From Brachypterus glaber (Eukaryota > Arthropoda > Insecta > Coleoptera > Kateretidae), in contig OY294045.1 of the NCBI GenBank assembly GCA_958510825.1, forward strand, positions 12,885,916 to 12,949,915: 64,000 nucleotides of DNA. Reading direction: 5' to 3'. Shown here piece after piece: positions 10,491 through 20,494 of this stretch. The position numbers and the translations under genes were made by a program. The notes under the pieces were generated by a model. That model worked only from the letters and a program-made list of their open reading frames with translations. It did not search any database and was not told where the DNA came from. Each line of letters opens with the position of its first letter. The first letter of the stretch is position 1.

Positions 10491-11195
10491 TAACTAGTAT
10501 GGAATAGACAATATTCCGCGCGAGCGGAAAGTTTGTCATACGAGCCGGCAGGCGAGTATGACGGTCCCGCTAGCGCGGAATGACTATTCCATACATGTTG
10601 TAGACTATACTTTTTCTTTAACTGCAAATATGAAACACTGTATGGCTTTAAACTGCGGACAAGGTTAAAAACCATGTTTTTTTGTGACTCGTTATTGTAA
10701 ATGCAACAAAACACATATTTTTAAATAAAGCAATTAATATTATTTAATAATTTTTTCGCAAATCAGTACTTAAAAAAGATTTTTATTTAATTTTACCAGA
10801 TTTTTACAAATTATAATGCAAAAATTGAAGGTTATGTCAGATTATTGTGACAGATATCAGGTTTAAATATTTAACAATAGATGGAGCAGTTTTAATTTTT
10901 TAAACTAAATTGATAAAAAACTGGTCAAATATTAAGAAAAACTAATAAACTTTATGTAATTTTAAAGCAGAACTATAAATTGCATTAAATTATTCAATAT
11001 TTCATGGTAAAATATTTATATTTTTGCTAATTTTGCTACAGTTTTCTTTACTTTTATAAACAAGAGATGACACTACATGTGCTCATTCTAAAACTTGATA
11101 CGGAATATTCATACCGTATCTAGAGCTAGAATGGATTCATTCTGTGTTTGAAAAGTGTGTGTATTTGCTTACATTCTAAAGCAGTCGTAGAAAAA
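10491..11195 (+). repeat. Family K hairpin-plus-tail repeat, copy 1
   Basis: The first part (10497-10594) is an imperfect hairpin. Left arm 'gtatggaatagacaatattc', right arm ending 'gaatgactattccatac', and core tacgagccggcaggcgagta. A tail of about 600 bp follows ('aaaattgaaggttatgtc', 'aacaatagatggagcag', 'acggaatattcataccgt') and ends at 'gcagtcgtagaaaaa'. Full-length kin at 44541-45190, and a copy lacking the hairpin at 32831-33332. No ORF of note, and the superfamily is unknown. Confidence 0.8.
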
Positions 11196-11945
11196 GAATA
11201 TTTTGTGGTATTTTTTAGTAAATAATAAAGTAATAACAATAATTATAAATAGTAATATATTATATTTAATTATTAATTAGTTTTAGGTATAAAATTTTGT
11301 TGCAAAAAAGAAATACTGAAAAACAAAATGCTACAGCTATTCTCACTAGAATTTTCTATAGTATAAAATTCCCGATATAACTGTAATATGACTGGACAGA
11401 AATAAACTCGAGGTCAGAAATATTGTAAAATGATTGGTTGATAAAAACTATAGAAAATAGTCAGGGTCTCCAGTAGATACTACATACTGGACTACTTTAA
11501 ATGGATAGAGATATATACATATTTTTTTGTATTATTATTGAGATTAAATTAAATTGCTAATATTATTATTTTAATTATAGACGGTATAATTACTTATTTA
11601 ATGAATATATGTCCCAGCATCTGCAATAACGTTTAAAATTAATACTTTTATTTTTACTAAATTAGTTCTTTTAGTTCCAATATACATACAACAAAAATAA
11701 AAACTTAATTTTGAATGTAAAAACAGTTTTGGGGAAAAACGCCTTGTAATAGGCACTTCAAAAAACCTGTTTTTAACTCGAAAATAAAATATAATTATAA
11801 TAAGCTGACCAAGGTTCAGATTCCTCTCTAAAACTGTAGGAGCCAGAGCTCCTTAAAAATTTGTTTTGGACTTTTAAAAAAGGACCATTTCAGGTTTAGT
11901 TTCCAGGTCCGGTCCTTCCTAAGAGAGACTATCAATGTTTAAAAA
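11196..11945. other. AT-rich unassigned region
   Basis: Nothing recognisable apart from short AT tracts. Confidence 0.4.
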
Positions 11946-11949
11946 AAAT

Positions 11950-12200
11950 GCTTACTAACAAGATAATAGTATATTATGCACCTAGTATGCGAACTAAGTC
12001 TTTAGTGTTCGAGACTGAAGTTTTTTTGCTAAGACGGAGTCGAGTCAGTTTGACAAACAAGTTGAAAAAAGTTAGTAGTTTCTCAAAAATTTTTCATTAT
12101 TGACCGTCATCAATAAACAATGCTTAACAACGGTCAATAATAAATGAGTTCACTGATTTTATTGGTTGCCAAGGTAAACAAGCCTTGACAACGGTAGAAA
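11950..12200 (+). repeat. Family L hairpin-arm-plus-tail repeat, copy 1
   Basis: Starts with atagtatattatgcacc, then 'tatgcgaactaagtc' and a GC-rich core 'gctaagacggagtcgag'. The tail 'tgaccgtcatcaataaac', 'ggtcaataataaatgag' and 'ttgacaacggtag' recurs on the other strand at 40069-40402. Only one arm of the hairpin is kept here. Confidence 0.75.
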
Positions 12201-12620
12201 AAAAATCATAAAACCATGCCGTTATGGACCAATATAATGGATTTGAAATGTTTTTTCTTTTTAATATTTCATAAAATAACTTATAGGAATTATTGATGGA
12301 AATCAAATTTGTCGGCGATTGGAAACTAATGGGCATTTTATCCTTTTACTATACATATAATTGTTGCTTTACAGTAGGTAATTCTGGACCTAATTATCGC
12401 CTATATTGTAATAGAAGAACCGTGAAAACATGTATTGCTTGGCATTCTATAGCAAGCTCTTCGCAGCACTAAAAAATACCAGCCGTCTCGAATGAGCGAG
12501 AGTACTTTCTCATAAAGCAATAAAATTGTTCATTAATTAATTAGTAAAATATTTTTTTCGATTTATTTATCTATGGGTATTGCTGAAAACAATGCCTCAT
12601 CCCGTCATGGAAAACAATTG
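12201..12620. other. Unassigned AT-rich region
   Basis: No gene or clear repeat. Confidence 0.4.
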
Positions 12621-12622
12621 TA

Positions 12623-12765
12623 CACTGTAAAAAATAAATATGTAATTAAACATAATTTTGCACGTAAATGTGATTCAATTCAAACAAATGAAAAATTTAC
12701 TAGATTTTACATGTAATTTTACAATTTTATATGCACATTACATGTAAAATTACATATAAAATCAA
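12623..12765. repeat. Possible left part of another ACAC-G element
   Basis: Begins with tacactgtaaaaaataaa and continues with self-complementary words such as 'acatgtaattttac' and 'attacatgtaaaattacat'. This is like the interiors of 2405-3324 and 8537-9238. I could not place the right end. Confidence 0.4.
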
Positions 12766-12955
12766 GAAAAAAAAATTTAAAACTTTTTTTAGTACTTTTT
12801 TTTATTTTTTTTTTATTAACATCAAGATTTATTTTTTCAAAAATAAAATCTAATTTATTAAAAAAAATACAAATTTTATATAAAAACCAAAATTTGGTAA
12901 TTTTTTTACCTTAATTTTTTAAAACGGGTTTTCCTTCATAACTTAATTTTTTCAA

Positions 12956-13680
12956 ATGGCAACCCCCTTGGACGTTCTTAACTTTTTGGTGCGCTATCGT
13001 AAAAGTCCAACCCCTGATTTAATAAGTGATCACTATTCTTTAGAGCAGAATGCTTTGTCAAATAATGTTGCAAGTGTACAAACAATTAATGGGGCTATAA
13101 GGAAAAGAATTAAAATTTCAGTCTCAAGCAATTTAAAGAGTGAAGAAATTTTGCTAGAAGATTAGTTCGTCGAAGATTCTGACTACGAATCATTCGCGAC
13201 TAATATTAAAATAACACCAAAATATCACGAAAAAATAGATTCTATTAATAAACCCAGGATGTATGCATCTGAAATATATATTGTCGAAAACGAAGGTCAT
13301 TGCATACCATTTGCAAACTTTAAGTATGAATACGCCAAAGCAAATATAATCGATAACAAAGATTTCCAATGCATTGATTGAGACTTCAAGAACCTTTGGT
13401 ATTAAAATCAATTATGCGCCATGTTCAAAACACTAACAAACATTCTATTGATGATCTTTCCTTAAATAGTTCGGAATATGAAGACTTGAATTTTACGGAC
13501 ATATCCGATTCTTTGGATTATCATATAGCGAATAGGAAAAAAGTGCATTTTATTAGAAAAACAAAACATTGTAATGACAAATGATAAAAGCTATGTCTAA
13601 TTTTCTTAAAGAAGCAAATCAGTTGATATCGAAACTAACACTGTCACTGGTTGATAATAACGTTTTTGTTCAAGCGTACT
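12956..13680 (+). pseudogene. Decayed ORF of unknown function
   Basis: An ATG at 12956 opens a frame of 69 codons (MATPLDVLNFLVRYR...), stopped by TAG at 13163. The same frame then stays open for about 70 more codons (FVEDSDYESFATNIK...) to TGA at 13378. From there a shifted frame reads about 68 codons (RLQEPLVLKSIMRHVQ...), and an open stretch follows to about 13680. Amino-acid composition is mixed and acidic with many Ser/Asp/Glu, unlike the low-complexity shadows around it. So this looks like a broken coding sequence of at least 200 residues. I recognise no domain. It may belong to the same element as the recombinase-like fragment 250 bp downstream, which is only a guess from proximity. 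Confidence 0.5.
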
Positions 13681-13933
13681 AAAATGTTCATATTTTATAA
13701 CTGAACACACTAGTTAGAAGTGATCTATTTTTTAACAGTAAAAAAATGAGTTCATTGTTGTACGCCGTAAAAAAAGTTAGTTAGCAAAACCACCACTGGC
13801 GGTAGCACTCTTTGACATTGATGACAGCCATATTTCAAACTTGTTTGTTTATTATGTAAACAGGTGGTTGACTCGAGATTCTGTGCAAAAACCTTGTGTG
13901 AAATTGATTAAAAATGATTGAAGAAGATATATG
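13681..13933. other. Spacer between two decayed coding fragments
   Basis: Contains 'ccaccactggcggtagcac' and 'ttgtttattatgtaaacagg'. It could be the leader of the recombinase-like fragment. No direct evidence. Confidence 0.35.
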
Positions 13934-14092
13934 GTTTATACACCTACAAATCTCTCCGAAATTGAAAATGCTACATTAGACAAGTTACCATCGAACTCGC
14001 GAAAAGTGTACGATTTAGACTACGAAAAAAATTTAAAATGAGCTAAGGAAGGTTTAAGTTCATTTCGAAAGGGTTTTATTGGCCTATTTTAA
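13934..14092 (+). pseudogene. N-terminal scrap of a tyrosine-recombinase-like (Crypton-like) protein
   Basis: The frame from ATG at 13934 reads MVYTPTNLSEIENATLDKLP, then SNSRKVYDLDYEKNLK, a TGA stop, and AKEGLSSFRKGFIGLF before TAA. The spacing of L-P...SR..Y...Y..F......KGL.SF.....L.YF is what I know from the SAM-like N-terminal domain of insect Crypton-like tyrosine recombinases, which cut and join DNA through a catalytic tyrosine. The catalytic C-terminal domain is absent. One internal stop and the short length make it a relic. Recognition rests on a short pattern, so a protein search is needed. Confidence 0.45.
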
Positions 14093-14750
14093 TAAAAAAA
14101 ACATACTTTATTACTGAATAAATTAAATTCAAAAATAAATATTTAAAATATATATATATATAGGATGCTTGAAGAAAAAATAGTATGTTTCACTCAGAGT
14201 AAAAGTGCTTTTTTCTCATCTGCAGTTTCCGGACACCGCTTCGCGTAATTCCTCTTCTATGTAAACTCTTGAAGAGTATAATAACAATTACTCTTATTTG
14301 TATTGAGAATCTAGCATACAATTAAAATATATCGAATGCAAATAGTCCCACACAATTAGTTAGTAATTTAAATAATTAAATATTAAACAATGCAATGTTT
14401 AAACGGAAATAATAATAGGGAGGCCTTGAATTGTATTATAAACGTGTGCAGAGGTTTGCAAAATCCTCAGCCCTCTAAAAAATATGGCCCACCTAAATTT
14501 AATAGCATAATTTTAATAGTGACAAACCAGCAGGGCGCCGAAATAATGAATTTACGCCTGGGTTAAACAAATTTAAAATAAAATCTTAGTTTATGTTAAT
14601 AATACATTTTATATACTTTAATTAATGAGAGAAAACGACTCTCATGTCACAACACGTAAATTACATAGCACTCTGTAGAATAATTGGCATTTATTTCCTA
14701 AAACTTAATACATAATTTTTATATAGAACATGTATATCTAAAAAAAAATC
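14093..14750. other. AT-rich unassigned region
   Basis: Only a short TA dinucleotide run near 14148-14161; no gene seen. Confidence 0.4.
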
Positions 14751-14754
14751 ATTT

Positions 14755-15076
14755 ATCCAATACATACAGATAATAAGACAATTACCAGCTTCATTTTAAA
14801 TAGATAAACTCAATAATAACCCCCGCGTGGCTTTTACTTTATTGAGTGGATAATTATTTATTTTATCCACTCAACTGTCACTTGTCAAATTATTTTCTTG
14901 TAAATGTCATAAAAATATGAATTCCTAAGCTATTTATTGGCTAAAACCTTGTATGGCACTCATGGGTAAACCGATATTGCCCTCTCGAAAATTAATCTGC
15001 TTGGCTGATGCCTCGCAGGTTAATTTTCTCATGGGCAATATCTTACTTTACCCACTAGTACCATAAATAACTATTA
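14755..15076 (-). repeat. Family M hairpin-plus-tail repeat, copy A
   Basis: This is the reverse complement of 17464-17796 and 37774-38106. The hairpin lies at about 14955-15070, with arms such as 'aaaccgatattgccctc' and 'gggcaatatcttactttac' around the core 'ggctgatgcctcgcagg'. The tail contains 'aataacccccgcgtggctt' and 'attatttattttatccact', and ends at 'aatacatacagataa'. No ORF. Confidence 0.85.
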
Positions 15077-15469
15077 TTAAGTCTTAAATAATTATCCTAC
15101 AAGGTTTATGAGCTGTGACGTCAGAGTGGTATCCTCTCATTAAATGGAGTATATTTATATTAATGACTACTTAAACGCAAAAAGGGACTCACTTTAACTT
15201 ACAAAAATAACAATTAGCATATTTAGGAATTAAAAACAGGTGCTTTCGTTTTACCAAATCAAAAAATGTATGTATTTTTTTTTTTGACCCATAATCCAAC
15301 CTTTCCAATAGAAAATGGTACGTTCTCAACTCACGAACATGTGCCGATAAGTTTTGAGATTTTGATAATGTTGTTATTTTTAAAATAAATGCATTTAATT
15401 TTAGTCATTATAAAAAAGTCATCCCAATGTTAGTTTTAAATCGTCTTCTCCAAATTGCAAAATATAGCT
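15077..15469. other. Unassigned region
   Basis: No gene or clear repeat. Confidence 0.4.
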
Positions 15470-15598
15470 GTTTTCCTAACAAGTGTGGAAAGAGACTCTT
15501 TTCCGCACTAGAATTCATTTGACTAAACGACGCGTAGCGGAGTTCAGGCAAGCAATCGAGTGTGGAAAAGCCTCCTTACGCATGCGTTAGGAACAATA
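15470..15598. repeat. Imperfect hairpin with GC-rich core
   Basis: Left arm 'ttttcctaacaagtgtgg' and 'cttttccgcactaga' pair with 'atcgagtgtggaaaag' and 'gcgttaggaacaa'. The core is 'acgacgcgtagcggag'. Same size and plan as the hairpins of families K, N and O, but only this copy is seen. A small related piece ('gcgtgcggaaaagtcc', 'tttccacaagcgta') lies at 16384-16420. Confidence 0.6.
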
Positions 15599-16056
15599 TT
15601 TTTTCTACGAGCGAGTTAAAAATAAAATATGCTTTTATATATATATAAGTAAAGTAAATTTAATTTTTATATTTTTTTCCAATAGAAAAACAATTAACAA
15701 TTAAGAATTTTAAACATTTTTGTTATTTTATGAATAAAAATATCAAAAATAACACGATAGAAATAAGATATTAGACCGTTTTAACAATTATTGAAAAGAA
15801 TCTAACATTAGTTATTACCAATTATATTTTGAACATTAATAATAAATTTGTTGTAATTTTCATTTGCATTTGCCATTTTTATTATTTTATTCAGGTAACA
15901 TTCATCTACTTGTTTAAGGTTCATCATTTTCTTTTATAAAAACTTTACTATTAAAATGGAGAATTCTCCCATTAGATTAGACAGGGACAAAAGTTCTACC
16001 CAAAAAGGATAGAAGACATACATACACTCCCACTTCCACCCAACCACACAAATTCT
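15599..16056. other. AT-rich spacer
   Basis: Nothing recognised. Confidence 0.4.
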
Positions 16057-16286
16057 GTATTTGTTCTTTGTTGAACAAATACAATATTTACTTGGCCGGG
16101 CGAAAAGTGCATTATTAAAGAAATTACTGGCGCCATCTAAATTTTAGTAGAATTATCTTATTCTACAGATTCACATTACCTATGTTCGTACGTGCCGCTG
16201 CTACACTTTTCGGCCAACCAAATAAATACTGTATTTGTTGTATGAAAAACAAATACAGTATTTATTTGGTTGGCTGGAAAGTGTAG
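16057..16286. repeat. Two related hairpins, one nearly perfect
   Basis: At 16201-16286, 39-bp arms (left ctacacttttcggccaacc..., right ...ggttggctggaaagtgtag) enclose an 8-base loop gtatgaaa and include a self-matching 'aatactgtatttgtt' segment. A degenerate relative lies at 16057-16110 ('ctgtatttgttc', 'gaacaaatacaatattt', 'ggccgggcgaaaagtg'). Between them is 'ctggcgccatctaaatttt'. They may be the two ends of one small element or two copies of a hairpin MITE. Confidence 0.65.
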
Positions 16287-16924
16287 CACAAATGAGATAG
16301 AGATAGGGTAGACGTCTTTTGTTTCATAATTCTAGTTGTAGAGAGCTCCATTGACAAGCTACTTGTTTTGATGAAATAATTATGCGTGCGGAAAAGTCCT
16401 TCTTTCCACAAGCGTAAAAAACAGTATTTTGGCCCTTATGTGATTTTCTGGGAAAACTCAGTAATGGCATGTTTGTGTGTTGGTACTATTAATGTTAGAA
16501 AAATGAGCAAAATTATAAGAACCATTTTTGTTATTATTAAACTACTTTTGTTTACGAGACCAGGGAAAAGCTAAGAAAAATCAACTTAGCAATCCCCTAA
16601 AAACCTTAAGTTTACAGTTTAGTTTTGATCTGTCAAACGTTATAATATGTAGACCTCTAGATAGACCAATTGACAGAAGGACATACATATACACTCAATG
16701 TTTAATTTTTCGTAAGGAAAAATAAAAAATAGTTATTTATAATTCAAGGGCGAAAAGTTAAGTTTTTTGATTGAGTAGGTTATTTTAGTGGATGAATACA
16801 GATTAATCAGTTAAAATATTTTTTGAGGTTATGTTATAGAAGAAATTATTTTGTATGAAATGATTATAATAACTGTATCTGGTCTAAAAAAACAGTTAGT
16901 TCAGGACCAAAAGTGACCAAAAAG
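16287..16924. other. Unassigned region
   Basis: Two short overlapping plus-strand ORFs here (16386-16725) have no recognisable domain and lie in ordinary AT-rich sequence; not called as genes. Confidence 0.35.
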
Positions 16925-17180
16925 TCATATTTCTTTATAAATATTTATTTATTTATTTATTTATTTTTATTTATTTATTTATTAATGGGAAAACCCCACT
17001 ACAAAAATTAAATGTACATGAGATAACATGATAATAGAAACCTAATATAATGTAAAAAAAAAATAATTGTAACAAAAAAAAAGAAGAAATTAGTACAAAT
17101 AACCTTACAAATAACAAAAAACTATACAATACTAAAATTAAAAAAATTAAACATTAATAAAAAATTTAAACATTAATGAA
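16925..17180 (-). mobile_element. Probable LINE 3' end with (AAAT)n tail
   Basis: A run of about fourteen ATTT units (16940-16985) is followed by 'aatgggaaaaccccactac' and 'aaattaaatgtacatga'. On the minus strand this reads as a 3' UTR ending in an AAAT microsatellite, a common LINE 3' tail. No coding part remains. Confidence 0.4.
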
Positions 17181-17463
17181 GTTAATGCTTTTTAAAGAGG
17201 TTTTAAACGATCTCAAAGTGGAAAAGTAAAGTCACATTTTACAGTAAAGGTAAAGAATCTTCTTAAAAAAAAATAAAAATACCAACTTTTAGTTAGCTGG
17301 CGAAAAAACTTTTTGTCCCTATGGCCACAAAGTTCAACTTTTCGCTCGAAAAACGTGAACAAAAAGTGTCGCTTTTAGAATCATTCGAATAAAAAAAAAT
17401 ATTAGTCTCCTGAACTACAGACTTAACATAAAAAATTAACAGTACATTTAAATTGATTAATAG
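17181..17463. other. Unassigned spacer
   Basis: Nothing recognised. Confidence 0.4.
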
Positions 17464-17796
17464 TTATTTATGGTACTAGTGGGTAAAGTAAGATATTGCC
17501 CATGAGAAAATTAACCTACGAGGGGTCAGCCAAGCAGGTTAATTTTTTAAGAGGGCAATATCGGTTTACCCATGAGTGTCATACAAGGTTTTATCCAATA
17601 AATAGCTTAGAAATTCATATTTTTATTAAAAATTTTAATGACATTTACAAAAAAATAATTTGACAAGTGACAATTGAGTGGCTAAAATAAATAATTATCC
17701 ACTCAATAAAGTAAAAGCCACGCGGGGGTTATTATTGAGTTTATCTATTTAAAATAAAGCTGGTAATTGTCTCATTATCTGTATGTATTGGATAAA
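17464..17796 (+). repeat. Family M hairpin-plus-tail repeat, copy B
   Basis: Hairpin from 'tggtactagtgggtaaag' to 'acccatgagtgtcatac', core 'ctacgaggggtcagccaag'. The tail contains 'aaagccacgcgggggtta' and ends 'ctgtatgtattggataaa'. Near-identical to 37774-38106 on the same strand and to 14755-15076 on the opposite strand. Confidence 0.85.
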
Positions 17797-18055
17797 GTAT
17801 TTATTTCCACTTAGTAAGTATTATTTAAAAGATAACATAATTGTAACACATTATTATTGCGTAAAAAATAACTATATGTAGGTATAAGTCTTATCTATAA
17901 TAATATGTTTAATTATTTAATAAAATGTTATAATAAAATGAATTAAAACGCCATTAACTAGTTTTAAACTAGTAGTTTATCAAACCTAGAGCAATCAAAT
18001 AGATACGTCAATTACGTTACATTGTAGTAAACACTAGAGGCAGCCACAACCACAT
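17797..18055. other. AT-rich spacer
   Basis: Nothing recognised. Confidence 0.4.
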
Positions 18056-18840
18056 TAATTACACAGCCCAACAAAATAAAATACATTTCAAGGTACAGTA
18101 AATTTCAACAAAACTGGAAAAGTGGGGTTATAAAAAAAAATTCATTGTAAACTATCTTTCATTTGACAAATATTTGTTTACTTGTTAATAAATTTAGTGT
18201 CAATATTGTTATTGCCACATCAATGTCAAAGTCAAAAAATGTTGGTGTATTTTTTTAAAATTGGGAGAGATAAAGCAGAAAAACAAGAATACTCGAAGAA
18301 TACTGGTGTAAAACCCATAATTATAATTTTTAAATTAAGGAACTATGAGGAATACCTAGTTGTAGGAGACCAATATACTAGTAGTGTTTTTTTAAAATAA
18401 AGGTATTTAAAACAAGTTTATTAGATACAAAATATATTGATAAGGGGATTTAATAATAGACATTTTAGAATAGGGATATTTTAGAGTAGAAATACAGTAA
18501 TTAACAATAGAGATAGGCTTCAAAATCCAAATAGTATTTACTAAACACAAATGCATAGACTAACATATGATTTTTGACATGGTTAAACTAACCTTATTTT
18601 TCAAACAGGCATAACCCCATTTAAATAATCCATATTCACACAACTAAATTTTATGGAAAACATGAAATTTTACTGAACCCCACTTTTCCAGTTTTGTTGA
18701 AATCAACTGTACCTGATTTTTGTCAACGGATTCTGAGTCTACCTAATGCCTAATCAGCATGATAACTAAAGTTTTCTACTACACATCATTTTTAAGATAA
18801 TTAATCCCAAACTTGTTAAAATATACAAATTAATCGTTAT
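18056..18840 (+). repeat. Dispersed repeat family B, copy 2, split by a transposon
   Basis: The left part (18056-18095, 'aaaataaaatacatttcaagg') and right part (18710-18840, 'tgtcaacggattctgag', 'ataattaatcccaaac') together match the uninterrupted copy at 9919-10090. The 614 bp between them are a TA-flanked inverted-repeat element. Confidence 0.8.
18096..18709. mobile_element. Tc1/mariner-like element inserted in repeat B
   Basis: Ends: cagtaaatttcaacaaaac on the left, and the complement of gttttgttgaaatcaactg on the right. The inverted repeat continues through 'tggaaaagtggggtt', about 35 bp in all. TA is duplicated at 18094-18095 and 18710-18711. Removing it restores the family B sequence, which proves insertion boundaries directly. 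The interior 72-codon ORF (18182-18400) has no transposase motifs, so the element is non-autonomous. Confidence 0.85.
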
Positions 18841-19329
18841 GTATTTTAACTTTTATTTACTTTACTATTTTTTAAAATTATTATTAAATATAAAAGAAAA
18901 TATAACAATATTAGTAGTAGTAACATTTAAAATTTTGGGAGTATGATACCGGGATTGGAGCGTTAGCTTCAGGGACCAAAACAATTAGTAGTTAGTTAGT
19001 AGTTATGGTAAAAATAAATATTATTCAGGTTTCACACTTGGACTGTGTTCTTTTATTTTCAAATATTACAACTTAAAGAATATACATATAAAAAAATAAA
19101 AATAAAATTTTGGCAGCTGTTTGAAAAAAAGTGTCCCATTCATAGGTATGACCCCTAGTCCAGAGTCAAAAAATCACGGTCTCCATGACTCCCATGAAAT
19201 TCTGTCAATAATTTTATAAAAAAAGAATGTCTATTAAAATATAATACTATTATTATAAAAGATCTATCAAAATATTAAGTTTTTGAGGTCAAGGGAGGAG
19301 GGGGCTTTAGCCACCATAATTGCTGCTTG
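18841..19329. other. Unassigned region
   Basis: No gene. A small 'agtagtagtaacat' microsatellite lies near 18910. Confidence 0.4.
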
Positions 19330-19810
19330 CAATAGTATATTAAAGTACTATTTTCATAACATACGTTTTTAGCGTACTAGTGCGCTAAAAACTTGTTATG
19401 AAACGAGTGCTTTATACAATTTTTTCTATTTTGCTATAAAATTAAAAAAAAAATAAATTTAAACTGATGACTGATTTAGGGATTTTTGTTTCGGGTTGGC
19501 ATTACAATTTACGCCATATTTAAAATTCTAGGAACGAATATTATTTTGATATATTTTATAGTCATTTATTCCCTTTTTCACTGCAAGTAACCAAGCCACA
19601 ATTTTAGCACGTTAAAACATAACCTAAGCACAAAATTTTGTAGAAAATTAAACTTTAAAGCGACGTTGAAATTTGCACGGAAAACGTAAAGCGATAGGCT
19701 TTTTTCTGTTGCCAACCCAAAAGAAAAAAAAGTAGAGACCTCTTATGAGCCTATAAGAACACGCAAAATGCGTGTGATTATGAGCTTATAAGAGTCGCAA
19801 AATAAAAAAT
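19330..19810 (+). repeat. Family N hairpin-plus-tail repeat, copy 1
   Basis: Hairpin 19332-19416: 'cataacatacgtttttagcg' faces 'gcgctaaaaacttgttatg' around tactag, edged by agtatatta and ctttatac. The tail holds 'actgatgactgatttagg', 'aacctaagcacaaaatttt' and 'gttgccaacccaaaag'. Near its end is a second small hairpin, acacgcaaaatgcgtgt. Matches 53945-54450. Confidence 0.8.
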
Positions 19811-19942
19811 AGTATATTATTCAATAAGCGTATAATAATTGCTATTAATCAATGAGTGTGAAATTTGAGACACGAGCCGAAAGGCGAGTGACCTGATCAC
19901 TCGAATGATTAATAGCTATTATACGCAAGTAGAATACTATAC
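19810..19942. repeat. Imperfect hairpin with gagcc...ggcgag core
   Basis: Arms 'agcgtataataattgctatt' and 'aatagctattatacgc' enclose the core cacgagccgaaaggcgagtg. Edge words are tagtatattatt on the left and aatactatac on the right. It abuts the tail end of the family N repeat. The core and edges closely resemble those of family K and O hairpins, although the arms are unrelated. Confidence 0.75.
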
Positions 19943-20029
19943 TTTATTTATGGTCGTTTTAAATTTTAAACGATTTATTTTTACAGACCCGTAATTAATA
20001 GGCCTATTAATCAATGCCGTGGATAATAG

Positions 20030-20115
20030 TAGTTTCGAGTAAGCGACTTTAGTCCTTAGTGCACGTGAATTAAGTTTTTTTGAATCATTCGAGTGCACTA
20101 AGGACTTGTCGCACA
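20030..20115. repeat. Hairpin with 'gtccttagtgcac' arms
   Basis: gtccttagtgcacgtg and gagtgcactaaggac pair around 'aattaagtttttttgaatc', extended by 'gcgacttta' and 'ttgtcgc'. Single copy here; a diverged hint is near 5410. Confidence 0.6.
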
Positions 20116-20494
20116 CGAGTTGCGAACAACATTTTTCGTTCGATCTACAGTCTAGACTCTTTAGAAATGTATATTTTAAAGAATTTCCTGTGTTTAATTT
20201 TGACATTTCAACTATTTAAAAACCTCAAATAACTTTTGTCAAAATGAAAGCTATATGTAATCGTTTGGACGGATAAATGAGTGCGCATAGTTGTCATTTC
20301 ATTCAAATATACACTATGTACTCGTGCGATTGAAAAATATCGTAACGAGAATATATAGTGAACATGCATTTTTCTTTACTTCGTCTGTAGGTCGTACGAA
20401 AAATCATATTTATTTGCAATTTTGGCGAAGGCGCTTACTACTGCTTTATACCTCAAATTTTAAAAATATATTTTTTTAAACATTTTTTTATATA
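20116..20494. other. Unassigned region
   Basis: Contains 'aattttggcgaaggcgc' near 20419, a word also found in the SINE body at 28736 and 34721 and, on the other strand, at 42350 and 50253. A minus-strand ORF over 19937-20206 crosses hairpins and is not credible. Confidence 0.4.

Noticed and set aside
16386..16725. Two short overlapping plus-strand ORFs
   Set aside because: No domain, ordinary AT-rich sequence, and start near a hairpin relic.
19937..20206. 89-codon minus-strand ORF
   Set aside because: Runs through two hairpins and has no recognisable content.
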